A DNA stretch of 64,000 nucleotides from Nitrosomonas sp. JL21 (GTDB taxonomy: Bacteria; Pseudomonadota; Gammaproteobacteria; Burkholderiales; Nitrosomonadaceae): contig NZ_QRCB01000001.1 in the NCBI RefSeq assembly GCF_009833095.1, positions 1 through 64,000 on the forward strand, in the 5' to 3' direction. The notes under the pieces are model-generated. The model was not told where the DNA came from. It saw only the letters and a list, made by a program, of their open reading frames with translations, and did not search any database. A program made the position numbers and the translations under genes. Position 1 is the first letter of the stretch. Each line of letters opens with the position of its first letter. Of this stretch, positions 34,901 through 45,109 are shown piece after piece.

Positions 34901-37900
34901 CTATGAAGGATTGATAAATCGCAGCAGAATCTGGTGCAGCTCTTCAGGGTCGAATGGTTTCGGCAGGAAGGCATCCATACCGGCAAGGATGAAGCCTTGC
35001 TGATCGGATTCCATGACATTGGCTGTCAGCGCAACAATGGGAGTCGTTAACTGCATATCCTGACGAATGTACCGCGTTGCTTCCATTCCATCCATGACTG
35101 GCATCTGAATGTCCATAAAAATCAGATCATAGGGGTGGTCTGCCGCCTTCAGTAAATCGATGCATTCGGCGCCATTTTGCACCAGGCTCACTCCAATGCC
35201 CCAATTTCCCAGCAATTCGGACATGAGTAATTGATTGAATTCATTATCTTCCGCCACCACAACGTGCGCATTGGAGAATTGCTGATGTGCATCGTTTCCC
35301 ATTTGTGTTCGATTAACCTCTTTTGCTATTTTTTTATCAAATAGTGCGACCACCGCTTCAGTTAGACCCACTGCAGTGAATGGCCTGATGATGGCGCCGA
35401 TCAAGCTGTTCCGTTCGATGTTTTTCGAAAACATAGCATCCATGGTGCCGGTAATCAACAATATCTTCGGTTGCCGCTCAGTGGGCAGGGCGGTTTCGAT
35501 ATCGTGCAACACTTGGAAAGGATCCGGGTCATGTTTTCTGATGGTGATCAACAGCAGATCGAAGGGTGAAGCCTTAAAGGCGGCAAGCTGTTTGATCGCA
35601 TGCGTGCCCGAGATGGCAGTAACCGTCTTCCATCCGAGCGATTGCACAATTTCCAGAACGACCTGCCTGGTCGCGGCATGATCATCAACGATCATTACAT
35701 TTAAGGAATGCAAGGATTCCGGTATCTTCATCCAAGACGCAGCAGCCTCCTCGGACTGTTGCAATCGGACGGTCGCATGGAAACGGCTGCCTCTGCCATA
35801 TTCACTGTCAACGGTGATGGTGCCGTGCATCTGCTGCGCCAATCGCTTTGAAATGGACAAACCTAGGCCGGTGCCTCCGAAACGACGGGTAATCGTGGTA
35901 TCAGCCTGAGAAAATGCCTGGAAAAGCGTGCTCAGTTGTTCGGCTCTTATGCCGATGCCACTATCCGCCACGCTGAAAGCAAGCATGATGATTCCAGGCT
36001 GATCAGTAGCTTCGGCGGAAATGCGGATGATCACTTCACCGCGGTCAGTAAATTTGATCGCATTATTGGTGAGATTGACGAATATCTGACTCAACCTGAT
36101 GGGATCGCCGACGAAATAGCGGGGCACAGCCGGTTCGACATAAAACAACACATCGATTGCCTTATCGAGCGCGGCGGTTGAAGCCATGGCCGCCAGATTT
36201 TCCAGGACGTTGTTCAAGTCGAAGTGTACGTGATCCAATTCGACTTTATTCGCTTCAATTTTAGAGTAATCCAGGATGTCATTGATGACTCCTAAAAGAA
36301 TGTTCGATGAGCCTTCTATATTGCGAAGGTACATATTCTGGCGCGAATCCAGATCGGTTTTGCTGAGCAGGTAAACCATTCCCGATACCGCATTCATCGG
36401 TGTACGGATTTCATGCGACATCATCGCCAGGAACCGGGTTTTGGCAATATTGGCTGCTTCCGCTTGCTGACGAGCCTCGATCAGCAAGGCCTCACGCTCT
36501 TTCAGATCGGTGATGTCCTGGTGAGTGCCGAACATCATCAGCGGCTTGCCATCGTCAGTCCAACTCAATACCTTGCCGCGATCCAACACCCAGATCCAGT
36601 GTCCGTGCTTGTGGCGCATGCGCGCTTCGACTTCATAATAGGAAAGTTTTCCAGCAAAATGGGCCTTCAAAAGCACTTCGGATTTATGCAAATCATCCGG
36701 ATGAGCATATGTAAGCCATGTCTCAATCGAAATCGGCGCCAGTTCATCCAGTCGATATCCGATAATCTGGGCCCAGCGTTCATTGAAAATCACTTCTCCG
36801 GTCTGGACATTCCATTCCCACGTGCCGATGTGCGTGCCTTCGATGATATTGGATAAGCGCATACGCTGATACTCCAATTCTTTCTGATGCGACTTACGGC
36901 TAGTGATATCGCGCGATGAAGCGTAAATGAATTTTTTGCCCGATATTTCGATTCCCCGGGCATTGATCTCGACGTCGAAAATCGTGCCATCGCTACGTTG
37001 ATGAAGCGTCTCGAATACGCGCGGTGAACGGAGGATTTCACGCGCCGTGCCAATCAATTTATCCTTGGGGATCTTGGCGTCCCAATCCATGACGTTCAGA
37101 CGCGCCGTTTCTTCATAGGTATACCCCAGCATTTTTGCGAATGATCGGCTGAAATGCACGACATTGCCGTCTTCATCCAGAATATGGATGCCATCGCTGG
37201 CTGAATCCAGCAAGGCTTCAAATCGTAACGAAGCATTCTTGAGCTCGGTGATATCAGTCGCATAGCCATTCCAGACGATACTGCCATCGCTTTGCTTTTC
37301 AGGTTTGGATTGAGCATGGATCCAGCGGATTTCACCTGGTCTGACAATAATCCGAAATTCAAAATACCAGTCGTTCAACGATTCCGCCGACTTCCTGATT
37401 GATCGACCAAGCTTATTCGCGTCTTCAGGATGAATAATGGCCGTTATCGGCGCGACATTCTCGATGACCGCCTCGGGAGATATTCCCATGAGTTTTTGTA
37501 TCCCTTTACTGGCGAAAGGAATACAGCTGTGTCCATCCGGGAAACGCTGAAACTGATAGATAAACCCAGGGATACTGTTGGAAAGATCTTCAAGGAATTC
37601 ATGGTTTCTGACCAGTTGATTTTCCAGATTCTTGCAGGCAGTGATGTCTATCAGGTCAATGAGATACTGCTTGCCGGCGGCATTGGATTTGAATAACGAA
37701 GCCGTTGCGACCATGGTGCACAAAGCGCCATTCTTGCCCTGAACAGTGATATCCAGCGGTTCGAAATCGGTATTTCCCTGGAGCGCTGTTTGTTGGCGGT
37801 GAGCCCATGTGGACGTTACCCATTGACGATATGCTGCGTCGGGAAAAGCTTGCTGTCCCCAAGCCGAGAGCGTCGGAATATCCTCCAGCGTATACCCCAG

Positions 37901-38914
37901 TAATCGAGTGAATGATTTGTTCACCAAAAGAACAGTGCGATCATCGCAGATCGCCTTGGGAATCGGCGATGAGTTGATCATGGCGTAGAGCTTGGTTCTG
38001 CTTTCCTGTAGTTCCAATGTTACCTTGGTGTTTTCGGTGAACAGTACGCTGACGAATTGCGCTGTCAACGAAATGCCCACGATAAAGATATTCATATCGA
38101 AGATATTAGGACTCTGATCCACGACAAACGGGCCATAACCATGCGCAGTATCATGCAAAGCCAGCCAGGTGATCCCGCTGCATACCACCGATACGGTGGC
38201 CAATCCACTCTTTATAGCAATCCAGATCAGCAAGGGCACGTACATCACCAACGCCAGCGAAACGCTGCCAAAAACTGTGTTGCCAAACACTATCCAAGTT
38301 ACTGGCAAAATCAGTGCCATCGGCAGAATCGCTGCACGAATCGACCGTTGAATAAATTCAAGCCGCCGGGATTGAGTCGCAATAATCAACAGTACCGGAG
38401 TAATCAGAAACTGTCCCATGCAATTCCCGATCCACCAGAACGACCAGGCTTGAAACAGGTCTGCTGATTTCTGAATGGCTTCAAAAAACCATAGTGTCGC
38501 GGTTCCCAGCGTGGCGCTGAATGGCTGCAGAATCAAGAAGATCATGACCAGCAACCGGCTGAAATCGCGAACGCTATCGAGGTGCGGATCAATATTCCAG
38601 CGCCTGAACAGGCTTACGCCGATGATGGCTTCAATGCTGTTGGTCGCCGCGACCAGAAAGGAAGGTAAAAATCCCAGATCGGTAGTTAACGCCAGTGCCA
38701 ACTGACCCAAAAAAATACCCGGCCAAACCTGCGCGCCCCATCGAATAGCCGCGGCAAGCGCAATGCCCTCGGCCATGAAAAAAACCGGCGTCACGACATG
38801 ATTTGAAACGGTCGTTAAGAAACTGATATAGCCAAAAGCAAAATACAATCCAGCCAATAGCGACCATTGAAGAAGATACCGAAGATAAGCAGCTAGAGAA
38901 TGATTGCTCGACAT
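34901..38914 (-). CDS. Hybrid sensor histidine kinase: MASE1, four PAS, HisKA, HATPase, two receivers
   Basis: A 1337-residue membrane-bound hybrid kinase. Order: MASE1 integral-membrane sensor (about residues 10-295), PAS/PAC domains (about 305-430, 430-555, 555-680 and 680-800; the last two with 'RHKHGHWIWVLDRGKVLS'-type PAC), HisKA with phospho-acceptor His834 in 'MMSHEIRTPMN', HATPase with 'RRFGGTGLGLSISKRL', and two receivers. In receiver 1 the phospho-acceptor position is Thr1124 ('FDLLLITIRK') instead of Asp; receiver 2 is intact with Asp1268 ('DLIFMDIQMPVMDG'). No output domain or adjacent regulator was found, so the partner (possibly an Hpt protein) is elsewhere. The signal is unknown. 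Confidence 0.9.
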   Translation of the reverse strand: MSSNHSLAAYLRYLLQWSLLAGLYFAFGYISFLTTVSNHVVTPVFFMAEGIALAAAIRWGAQVWPGIFLGQLALALTTDLGFLPSFLVAATNSIEAIIGVSLFRRWNIDPHLDSVRDFSRLLVMIFLILQPFSATLGTATLWFFEAIQKSADLFQAWSFWWIGNCMGQFLITPVLLIIATQSRRLEFIQRSIRAAILPMALILPVTWIVFGNTVFGSVSLALVMYVPLLIWIAIKSGLATVSVVCSGITWLALHDTAHGYGPFVVDQSPNIFDMNIFIVGISLTAQFVSVLFTENTKVTLELQESRTKLYAMINSSPIPKAICDDRTVLLVNKSFTRLLGYTLEDIPTLSAWGQQAFPDAAYRQWVTSTWAHRQQTALQGNTDFEPLDITVQGKNGALCTMVATASLFKSNAAGKQYLIDLIDITACKNLENQLVRNHEFLEDLSNSIPGFIYQFQRFPDGHSCIPFASKGIQKLMGISPEAVIENVAPITAIIHPEDANKLGRSIRKSAESLNDWYFEFRIIVRPGEIRWIHAQSKPEKQSDGSIVWNGYATDITELKNASLRFEALLDSASDGIHILDEDGNVVHFSRSFAKMLGYTYEETARLNVMDWDAKIPKDKLIGTAREILRSPRVFETLHQRSDGTIFDVEINARGIEISGKKFIYASSRDITSRKSHQKELEYQRMRLSNIIEGTHIGTWEWNVQTGEVIFNERWAQIIGYRLDELAPISIETWLTYAHPDDLHKSEVLLKAHFAGKLSYYEVEARMRHKHGHWIWVLDRGKVLSWTDDGKPLMMFGTHQDITDLKEREALLIEARQQAEAANIAKTRFLAMMSHEIRTPMNAVSGMVYLLSKTDLDSRQNMYLRNIEGSSNILLGVINDILDYSKIEANKVELDHVHFDLNNVLENLAAMASTAALDKAIDVLFYVEPAVPRYFVGDPIRLSQIFVNLTNNAIKFTDRGEVIIRISAEATDQPGIIMLAFSVADSGIGIRAEQLSTLFQAFSQADTTITRRFGGTGLGLSISKRLAQQMHGTITVDSEYGRGSRFHATVRLQQSEEAAASWMKIPESLHSLNVMIVDDHAATRQVVLEIVQSLGWKTVTAISGTHAIKQLAAFKASPFDLLLITIRKHDPDPFQVLHDIETALPTERQPKILLITGTMDAMFSKNIERNSLIGAIIRPFTAVGLTEAVVALFDKKIAKEVNRTQMGNDAHQQFSNAHVVVAEDNEFNQLLMSELLGNWGIGVSLVQNGAECIDLLKAADHPYDLIFMDIQMPVMDGMEATRYIRQDMQLTTPIVALTANVMESDQQGFILAGMDAFLPKPFDPEELHQILLRFINPS

Positions 38915-39483
38915 GAAGTGGAAGAATTTTCAATAAAAATCATTTTCTTGCGCTGCTCGGTGGATGGATGAATGTATAAAATGCAGAAGGCTTGGTTGAG
39001 AGCGCTTTCCTGTCCTCGTTCGCGATCTTTTCATTCTCATGATGCGAATGCTTACCTAAAAACGTTGATCTCAACATATGATCAAACTCAGCGGCCATAA
39101 TACCCTTCTTCTGATACGAAAGGTAAATCTGACAGTTTTTTAAGAAAATTCTTAAAGAGTTAGCCTGCGTGGTAAACAGTGCTGGAATCAGTCCAGCCCT
39201 GCAATTTAGGAGAATGGATGAGTATTTTGAGCTTGATTTCAACGCAACTGGCCGAGTGCGGCAGTATTCCAGCGCAATTTCAGCGGGGAACCAATCCCAC
39301 ATCATCTACTCTGATAAGAGCGTTCCTGTTATCAACGAGATCGCGTGTTAGGACAGCACTGATTAATTGGCTGAGCGAGCGATTCTCTCCGTTGCGCGGT
39401 ACTCACTCCCTCGGTTCGCAACATTAATCAGCGTTCATTAAGTAATATGCATACTGTACGCGCTATCATTTCTCCAGTTAATC
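38915..39483. other. Intergenic region with scattered repeat remnants
   Basis: Several overlapping short reading frames are open here on both strands (for example 38940-39305 minus and 39179-39427 plus), but none has a domain or coding character. The region probably consists of decayed mobile DNA plus promoter sequence for the kinase and the peptidase. Confidence 0.4.
39355..39435. repeat. Short inverted-repeat element (81 bp)
   Basis: AGCACTGATTAAT (39355-39367) and ATTAATCAGCGTT (39423-39435) are inverted copies matching at 11 of 13 bases. The interior contains no gene. Its size and end structure fit a MITE or the fused ends of a deleted insertion sequence. Confidence 0.4.
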
Positions 39484-40173
39484 ATGTTTTATCTCGCTTT
39501 AATTCTTGTCATTCTGCTCACAATATTGATCGTCGGGCCTTCGTATTGGGTTAAGCATACGCTTGCAAAATACAGTCAGCCGGATGATCGATACCCAGGG
39601 ACGGGTGGCGAATTGGCGCGCATTTTGCTGGACTGGGCGAATCTGCAAACCGTCACGGTAGAATTATCCGAGATCGGCGATCACTACGATCCGATAGCCA
39701 AAGCTGTGCGGCTTACTCCTGATAAATTTCATGGCAAATCGCTGACAGCGGTTACTGTGGCAGCACATGAGGTTGGGCATGCCATTCAGGATCGGGATGG
39801 TTATTTACCGTTGAAATTCCGCACTCGCCTGGTGCAGATCGTCGCCCCGGCTGAGAAACTCGGGGCTGCCATTCTGATGATTGCTCCGATAATTACCATC
39901 ATCACCCGGGCGCCCACGGCTGGCGCATTGTTTTTGCTGGGAGGATTGTTGACACTGGGTAGTGCAGCCGTGATACATTTGCTGACATTGCCCATGGAAT
40001 TACATGCCAGTTTCGCTCGCGCCTTGCCCATGCTCCAGCATGGTAAATATTTGTTTCAGGATGATATCCCACATGCAAGAAGAATCCTTCGCGCCGCAGC
40101 CTTGACCTATGTTTCAGCTTCACTCATGACACTGCTCAATATTGGGCGATGGTGGGCCATATTGCGGCGATGA
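39484..40173 (+). CDS. Membrane-bound zinc metallopeptidase (COG2738 type)
   Basis: A 229-residue protein with an N-terminal membrane helix (residues 2-22), the zinc motif HExxH in 'VAAHEVGHAIQDRDGYLPL', and two to three further membrane helices. It matches the COG2738 neutral zinc peptidase family, about 220-230 residues long. The active site would face the periplasm or membrane surface. Function in the cell is not well established for the family. It is a single gene; the next operon begins 282 bp later. Confidence 0.85.
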   Translation: MFYLALILVILLTILIVGPSYWVKHTLAKYSQPDDRYPGTGGELARILLDWANLQTVTVELSEIGDHYDPIAKAVRLTPDKFHGKSLTAVTVAAHEVGHAIQDRDGYLPLKFRTRLVQIVAPAEKLGAAILMIAPIITIITRAPTAGALFLLGGLLTLGSAAVIHLLTLPMELHASFARALPMLQHGKYLFQDDIPHARRILRAAALTYVSASLMTLLNIGRWWAILRR

Positions 40174-40454
40174 TTGTTGCGGAGACTTGGAAAGATGTCA
40201 GGAGGGCTCTGACAAGGCGGCGAGCAATGGACAAGGCAGGGCAGACCCAGGTAAAAAAGGCGACTGAGCTGTCGTAAATGAACTTTTGAGCCCGATTCCA
40301 ATGCAACAGCAGGGAGCACAACAGTTTTTCAGACTTTCCTTTGGTCTATTTTGTCTTGACCCTGTGAAATAAGCCACTTACCATGCGTATTTATCGTTAA
40401 TCAATCATTTACCCCGTAGTAGAATAACCCGTAATTTTAAGTTAGAGGACTCAT

Positions 40455-40889
40455 ATGATGCATTTGATCAGACAGCAATCAGTCAAGGCAGTACGTGGTT
40501 TTACATTGCTCGAACTGCTTGTTGTGATGGTGATCATAGGCTTGCTTGCGGCCTATGTCGGACCGAAGTATTTCTCGCAAGTGGGTAAATCGGAAATAAA
40601 AATGGCGCAGGCGCAAATCGACGGACTCGAAAAAGCGCTGCACCAATATCGCCTCGACGTCGGCAGTTATCCGGCCACTGAGCAAGGACTGGCTGCATTG
40701 GTGACCCGTCCCAGCAATGAGGCCAGATGGCAAGGCCCTTATCTGGCGAAAATGCCGCCTCCTGATCCATGGGGACGTCCTTACATCTATAAATACCCTG
40801 GCGAGCGCTCGGAATTCGACTTGCTGTCATTAGGAAAAGATGGCCAGCCAGGCGGCGAAGGTGAGGCCGCCGATATCAAAAATTGGTAA
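40455..40889 (+). CDS. gspG: Major pseudopilin GspG-like
   Basis: A 144-residue pseudopilin with a prepilin peptidase site, 'VRG' then 'FTLLELLVVMVIIGLLAA', including Glu5 of the mature protein. The globular part has the T2SG features 'DVGSYPATEQGLAALVTRP' and 'DPWGRPYIYKYPG', and a Ca-binding-type C-terminus ending 'ADIKNW'. It should polymerise into the pseudopilus of a type II secretion-like machine. A ribosome site (AGAGGA) precedes ATG 40455. First gene of an 11-gene operon. Prepilin peptidase is not encoded in the window. Confidence 0.93.
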   Translation: MMHLIRQQSVKAVRGFTLLELLVVMVIIGLLAAYVGPKYFSQVGKSEIKMAQAQIDGLEKALHQYRLDVGSYPATEQGLAALVTRPSNEARWQGPYLAKMPPPDPWGRPYIYKYPGERSEFDLLSLGKDGQPGGEGEAADIKNW

Positions 40890-40898
40890 TGATTGCTC

Positions 40899-42083
40899 AT
40901 GCGGTATGAAGTCAAAGCGGTGATGGCCGGGCAAGGTACCGTATACCTCGAGCTGGAAGCAAACAGCGAAGAGGAGGCGCGTCTGCAAGTCACCGATCAG
41001 GGTGGTATGGTATTAAGTGTGCGGCGCAGTTTTTCAGGTTTTTCCCTGAAAGCCCGGCACCATTTTCCGCTCGTACACTTCAGCCAGGAACTGCTGTCGC
41101 TGCAAACCGCTGGACTTAGCTTGGTAGAAGGCATAGAAACCTTGCTTGAGAAAGAACAGGATGCGAGCAATCGCAAAATCATCCAGAATCTGCTGACTCG
41201 GCTTTACGAAGGCGTGACCTTCTCGCAAGCATTGGAAGAATATCCGCTTGCGTTCCCGCCGCTGTATATTGCCACGGTCCGCGCCAGCGAGCGCACCGGC
41301 GATTTACCGGAGGCGCTGACACGCTTCATTTCCTACCAGACACAAATGGATTTCGTGCGCAAAAAATTGGTCGGCGCATCCATTTATCCGGTGCTGTTAT
41401 TGGTGGTCGGCTTTCTGGTATCGATTTTCCTGATGGTATTTGTCGTTCCGAAATTCAGTGCGATTTATGACGATATGGGCAGCGATCTGCCGTGGTTGTC
41501 ATTGCTCCTGATCAAATGGGGGCAATTCGTGCATGAGCGCGGCTTCGAATTAGCGGTAATTGCCGCAGCAGCGGTGGCGATGATTTTTTACACCGTCAGC
41601 CGTTCTTCGTTTCGCGCCGGCGTGCTACGTTTGTTATGGCGTATCCCGGCGATAGGCGAACATATGCGCGTTTATCAACTGGCCCGCTTCTATAAGACGC
41701 TCGGCATGCTGCTGCGTGGCGGGATTCCGATCACGCAGGCGCTGGAAATGGTCAGCGGCTTGCTGCAATCCCATCTGCGGCCGAAAGTGGAAGCGGCCGC
41801 GAAACATATCCGCGAAGGCAAGACGATTTCCAGTGCGATGGAACAGGAAGGACTTACGACTGCGGTGGGCAATCGCATGCTGCGCGTCGGAGAACGCACC
41901 GGACTGATGGGCGATATGATGGAGCGCATCGGAAACTTTCACGACGAGGAAATCGCCCGTTGGGTCGAATGGACCACCAAACTGATTGAACCGCTGCTGA
42001 TGGCATTCATCGGCATCATTATTGGCGGCATTATCATACTTATGTATATGCCCATTTTTGAATTGGCTGGAAGCATCAATTGA
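40899..42083 (+). CDS. gspF: Inner-membrane platform protein GspF/PilC
   Basis: A 394-residue GspF-family protein with two repeated T2SSF domains (about residues 60-185 and 262-385) and three membrane helices (about 160, 210 and 365). 'FSQELLSLQTAGLSLVEGIE' and 'ALEMVSGLLQSHLRPKVEAA' are typical. It anchors the assembly ATPase to the membrane. A TTG at 40893 is also in frame; ATG 40899 is preferred. The stop overlaps the next start. Confidence 0.93.
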   Translation: MRYEVKAVMAGQGTVYLELEANSEEEARLQVTDQGGMVLSVRRSFSGFSLKARHHFPLVHFSQELLSLQTAGLSLVEGIETLLEKEQDASNRKIIQNLLTRLYEGVTFSQALEEYPLAFPPLYIATVRASERTGDLPEALTRFISYQTQMDFVRKKLVGASIYPVLLLVVGFLVSIFLMVFVVPKFSAIYDDMGSDLPWLSLLLIKWGQFVHERGFELAVIAAAAVAMIFYTVSRSSFRAGVLRLLWRIPAIGEHMRVYQLARFYKTLGMLLRGGIPITQALEMVSGLLQSHLRPKVEAAAKHIREGKTISSAMEQEGLTTAVGNRMLRVGERTGLMGDMMERIGNFHDEEIARWVEWTTKLIEPLLMAFIGIIIGGIIILMYMPIFELAGSIN

Positions 42084-43771
42084 TCGAGACCACGCTAACC
42101 TCCGAGGACAAACCGCCGATCAGCCTGAATGATCTGATCGGCGCACGCAAACGCGCCCTGAGTCAGGGCATTTCAGTGATTCAGGCTTTGGAAGACGCTG
42201 GCGGCCATACGCCGGACGAACTAACGCAGCAGCTTGGGCAATTACTACACATGCCTGCGCTGGAGATGAAAACGATCCATACGCTGACGCCGGCATTTGA
42301 CGTACTGCCCTTTGCCGAAGCTATCATTCATGAATGCGCGTTATTTCGCCATGAGCAGCGCTATCTGCTCGCAGTCAGCAACCCATTTTCCCCCAAACTT
42401 CGCGCCTGGGCGGAAGAGCGTTTCAATCTGCCGGTGGAATGGCATTTGGTGCATCCAGGCGATTTAACGGCTTTTTTTGCCCAGCAAGAAAAAACCATGC
42501 GCGCCATGGATCAGGTTTTGCACTCTACCGAGTTGGACAAGATGCAAACGGGTATCGAAGATTTATCGTTAAAGAGCATCAATGAGGGCACCAGTCAGGT
42601 CGTCCGGTTGGTGCATTCGACGCTCTACGATGCTCACAAATCCCAGGCCAGCGACATTCACCTGGAAATGACGGTCGGCGCGCTATCGATCAAATATCGC
42701 ATCGACGGCGTGCTATCCTCGATCGGCGTGATCCAGGGTGGGGATTTGGCGGAGCAAGTGATATCCCGCATCAAGGTCATGTCCGAATTGGATATTGCAG
42801 AGCGCCGCGTGCCGCAGGATGGCCGCTTCAAAATTTCCATCCAGGGTCGCGAAATCGATTTCCGCGTCTCGATCATGCCGAGCATTTTTGGCGAAGATGC
42901 GGTATTACGTATTCTCGACCGACAAGCGCTGTCCGACCATATTGAGGGATTGACGCTGAATCAGTTGGGATTCAATGCGGCGGCGATCGCGAGCATCCGC
43001 CGCTTGAGCTCAGAACCATACGGCATGCTGCTGGTGACCGGGCCGACCGGAAGTGGCAAGACCACATCGCTGTATGCCGCAATCTCTGAAGTCAACAAAG
43101 GCAGCGATAAAATCATTACCATCGAGGATCCGATTGAATATCAACTGCCGGGGGTGCTGCAAATCCCCGTCAATGAGAAAAAAGGGCTGACCTTTGCCCG
43201 CGGCCTGCGCTCGATCTTGCGGCATGATCCCGACAAGATCATGGTCGGCGAAATCCGCGATGCTGAAACCGCGCAGATCGCGATCCAGGCGGCGTTGACC
43301 GGTCACCTGGTGTTTACGACCGTGCACGCCAATAACGTGTTCGACGTCATTGGCCGATTTTCGCATATGGGCGTCGATCCTTACAGTTTCGTATCCGCGC
43401 TGAATGGAATCGCCGCGCAACGGCTGGTGCGGCTGTTATGTCCGCATTGTTCCACCGATGAGCAACCGAGCGAAGAACTGCTGGCAGACTCAGGAATCGA
43501 GGCCGATACCGTGAAACACTATCATTTCCGCAGCGGCAAGGGCTGCGGCCAATGCCGGGGAAGCGGTTACCGGGGACGGAATGCGATTGCTGAAATTCTG
43601 CTCCTCAACGATGAAATCCGTGAACTCATCGTGGCGCAAGAACCCATCCGCCGTATCAAGGAAGCCGCCCGCAACAATGGCACGAGATTTCTGCGCGAGG
43701 CGGCATTGGATATGGTCAAGCAAGGTTTAACCAGTCTGGAGGAGGCCAACCGTGTCACGATTGTGGCGTGA
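42080..43771 (+). CDS. gspE: Assembly ATPase GspE/PilB
   Basis: A 563-residue secretion ATPase. The N-terminal MshEN-like domain precedes the hexameric ATPase core with Walker A GPTGSGKT (residues 321-328), the Asp box 'ITIEDPIEYQ', Walker B 'KIMVGEIRDAETAQIA' and the His box 'TGHLVFTTVHAN'. A zinc-binding tetracysteine follows ('LLCPHCSTDE' and 'GCGQCRGSGY'). The TTG start at 42080 overlaps the GspF stop (TTGA), so translation is coupled. It powers pseudopilus assembly from the cytoplasmic face. Confidence 0.94.
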   Translation: MIETTLTSEDKPPISLNDLIGARKRALSQGISVIQALEDAGGHTPDELTQQLGQLLHMPALEMKTIHTLTPAFDVLPFAEAIIHECALFRHEQRYLLAVSNPFSPKLRAWAEERFNLPVEWHLVHPGDLTAFFAQQEKTMRAMDQVLHSTELDKMQTGIEDLSLKSINEGTSQVVRLVHSTLYDAHKSQASDIHLEMTVGALSIKYRIDGVLSSIGVIQGGDLAEQVISRIKVMSELDIAERRVPQDGRFKISIQGREIDFRVSIMPSIFGEDAVLRILDRQALSDHIEGLTLNQLGFNAAAIASIRRLSSEPYGMLLVTGPTGSGKTTSLYAAISEVNKGSDKIITIEDPIEYQLPGVLQIPVNEKKGLTFARGLRSILRHDPDKIMVGEIRDAETAQIAIQAALTGHLVFTTVHANNVFDVIGRFSHMGVDPYSFVSALNGIAAQRLVRLLCPHCSTDEQPSEELLADSGIEADTVKHYHFRSGKGCGQCRGSGYRGRNAIAEILLLNDEIRELIVAQEPIRRIKEAARNNGTRFLREAALDMVKQGLTSLEEANRVTIVA

Positions 43772-44585
43772 TCAGATACAGGTTTTTCTTGCGCCCGAGC
43801 GAGTGGATCTGGTCCGCTTTTCGCGGGGCCTCAAACCGGTGCAAACCGCCAAAATCACTGCGCATTGCCAAGCTTTGCAGGGCGCTGCTGCCTGGCAATC
43901 GGCGTTGCAGCAGTTGGAAAAAAATTTGATCGATGCTGCCGCAACAGAATTGTCGGTTACCTTATCGAATCACTTCGTGCGTTATGTGACGCTGCCTCCC
44001 CAGGCAGAAATCGCCAGCCCAGAAGAGGTCAAGTCATATGCGAATTTCCGGATGCGGGAAATCTATGCCGAGCGGATGGATGCGTGGGTACTGAGTGTCA
44101 GTGAATGGCACCCCATCACCGGCGCCATTTGCGCGGCAATTCCACGGATATTGGTGACTCAGTTGGAAGAGCTGGCTGCGCGGCATCAATGCAAGCTTAA
44201 AACTATCGAGCCTTACCTGGCATCGATCCATGATCACTGGCACAAGCTGCTGAATGGCCATACCATTTATCTCGCCGTGATAGAAGCCGGCCGGATCTGC
44301 GTCTCCATTCTGATCGATGGCGTCTGGCGTAGCATTCGCAACCAGCGCATATTGCACAGCGCTGCTGATGAACTGCTGGCGATATTGGATCAGGAGGCGA
44401 TTTTTCTGGGAAACAAGGAAACTGTGGATTCAGTGTATATATTCGCACCGGAACATGTGCAACTGACATTGCCGGTCAATTGCGGATGGAATATCGTGCC
44501 GATCCCGACTGAACAAATACCCATCCCGGCACATTATCCATCGGTGAATACCGATCAACCCGAGATTGATCAATGTCCCGCCTGA
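43752..44585 (+). CDS. PilM/GspL-like cytoplasmic scaffold protein
   Basis: A 277-residue protein beginning at GTG 43752, 20 nt inside the GspE gene. Weak similarity to the actin-like fold of PilM/GspL N-terminal domains is suggested by size and by 'FLAPERVDLVRFSRG' at the N-terminus. There is no membrane helix, unlike GspL, which is split here between this gene and the next, as in PilM-PilN. It would link GspE to the inner-membrane proteins. Position in the operon is the strongest evidence. Confidence 0.65.
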   Translation: MSRLWRDQIQVFLAPERVDLVRFSRGLKPVQTAKITAHCQALQGAAAWQSALQQLEKNLIDAAATELSVTLSNHFVRYVTLPPQAEIASPEEVKSYANFRMREIYAERMDAWVLSVSEWHPITGAICAAIPRILVTQLEELAARHQCKLKTIEPYLASIHDHWHKLLNGHTIYLAVIEAGRICVSILIDGVWRSIRNQRILHSAADELLAILDQEAIFLGNKETVDSVYIFAPEHVQLTLPVNCGWNIVPIPTEQIPIPAHYPSVNTDQPEIDQCPA

Positions 44586-45109
44586 AATTAAAATTCCCGT
44601 ATCAGGAACAGTCGATTCCGCAGGTCGATTATGCGATATTGCTGATTGGCTTGTTGATCATGATCGGTATTTTCCTGCAATACCGGCATATTACCGAAGA
44701 GGTCAATTACTGGAGCAGCCGGGTTGAACGCCTGGAGAAACAGCAGCAGCAAAAAGCTGCGCCACGCAGCCGCTCAACCCGTGTCAGAGAATTCAGCCAG
44801 GAAATCCGCAAAGAGATTGCGCAGGCCAACACGATTCTGGATCAACTGAATTTGCCGTGGGAAACATTGTTTGACTCCATTGAATCCGCGTCGACCGAGC
44901 ATATCGCGTTATTGTCCTTGCAACCGAATGTCGGGAATCGCACACTGCGCATCAGCGGAGAAGCCCGATCGATGTCTGAGTTGCTCGATTTTGTCGAAGC
45001 GCTGGAGCGCGAATCGGTATTTGAAAATGTGCATTTATTGAACTATAAAATCAAACAGGATAATCCGCACCGTCCGATCATTTTTCTGCTGACATCCACA
45101 TGGATTTAA
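44573..45109 (+). CDS. PilN-like inner-membrane assembly protein
   Basis: A 178-residue bitopic protein: a short cytoplasmic tail, one membrane helix (residues 20-38, 'YAILLIGLLIMIGIFLQY'), a coiled coil (about 45-85) and a ferredoxin-like periplasmic domain. This matches PilN and the C-terminal part of GspL. It overlaps the flanking genes on both sides (13 and 10 nt). It should pair with the PilO-like protein through the coiled coil. Confidence 0.75.
   Translation: MSRLKLKFPYQEQSIPQVDYAILLIGLLIMIGIFLQYRHITEEVNYWSSRVERLEKQQQQKAAPRSRSTRVREFSQEIRKEIAQANTILDQLNLPWETLFDSIESASTEHIALLSLQPNVGNRTLRISGEARSMSELLDFVEALERESVFENVHLLNYKIKQDNPHRPIIFLLTSTWI

Noticed and set aside
38940-39427. Overlapping frames on both strands between kinase and peptidase
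   Set aside because: None shows a domain; composition suggests decayed mobile DNA.
25914-40173. A genomic island bounded by tRNA-Arg
   Set aside because: The tRNA and accessory content fit, but no integrase gene and no repeated tRNA 3' end were seen in the window.
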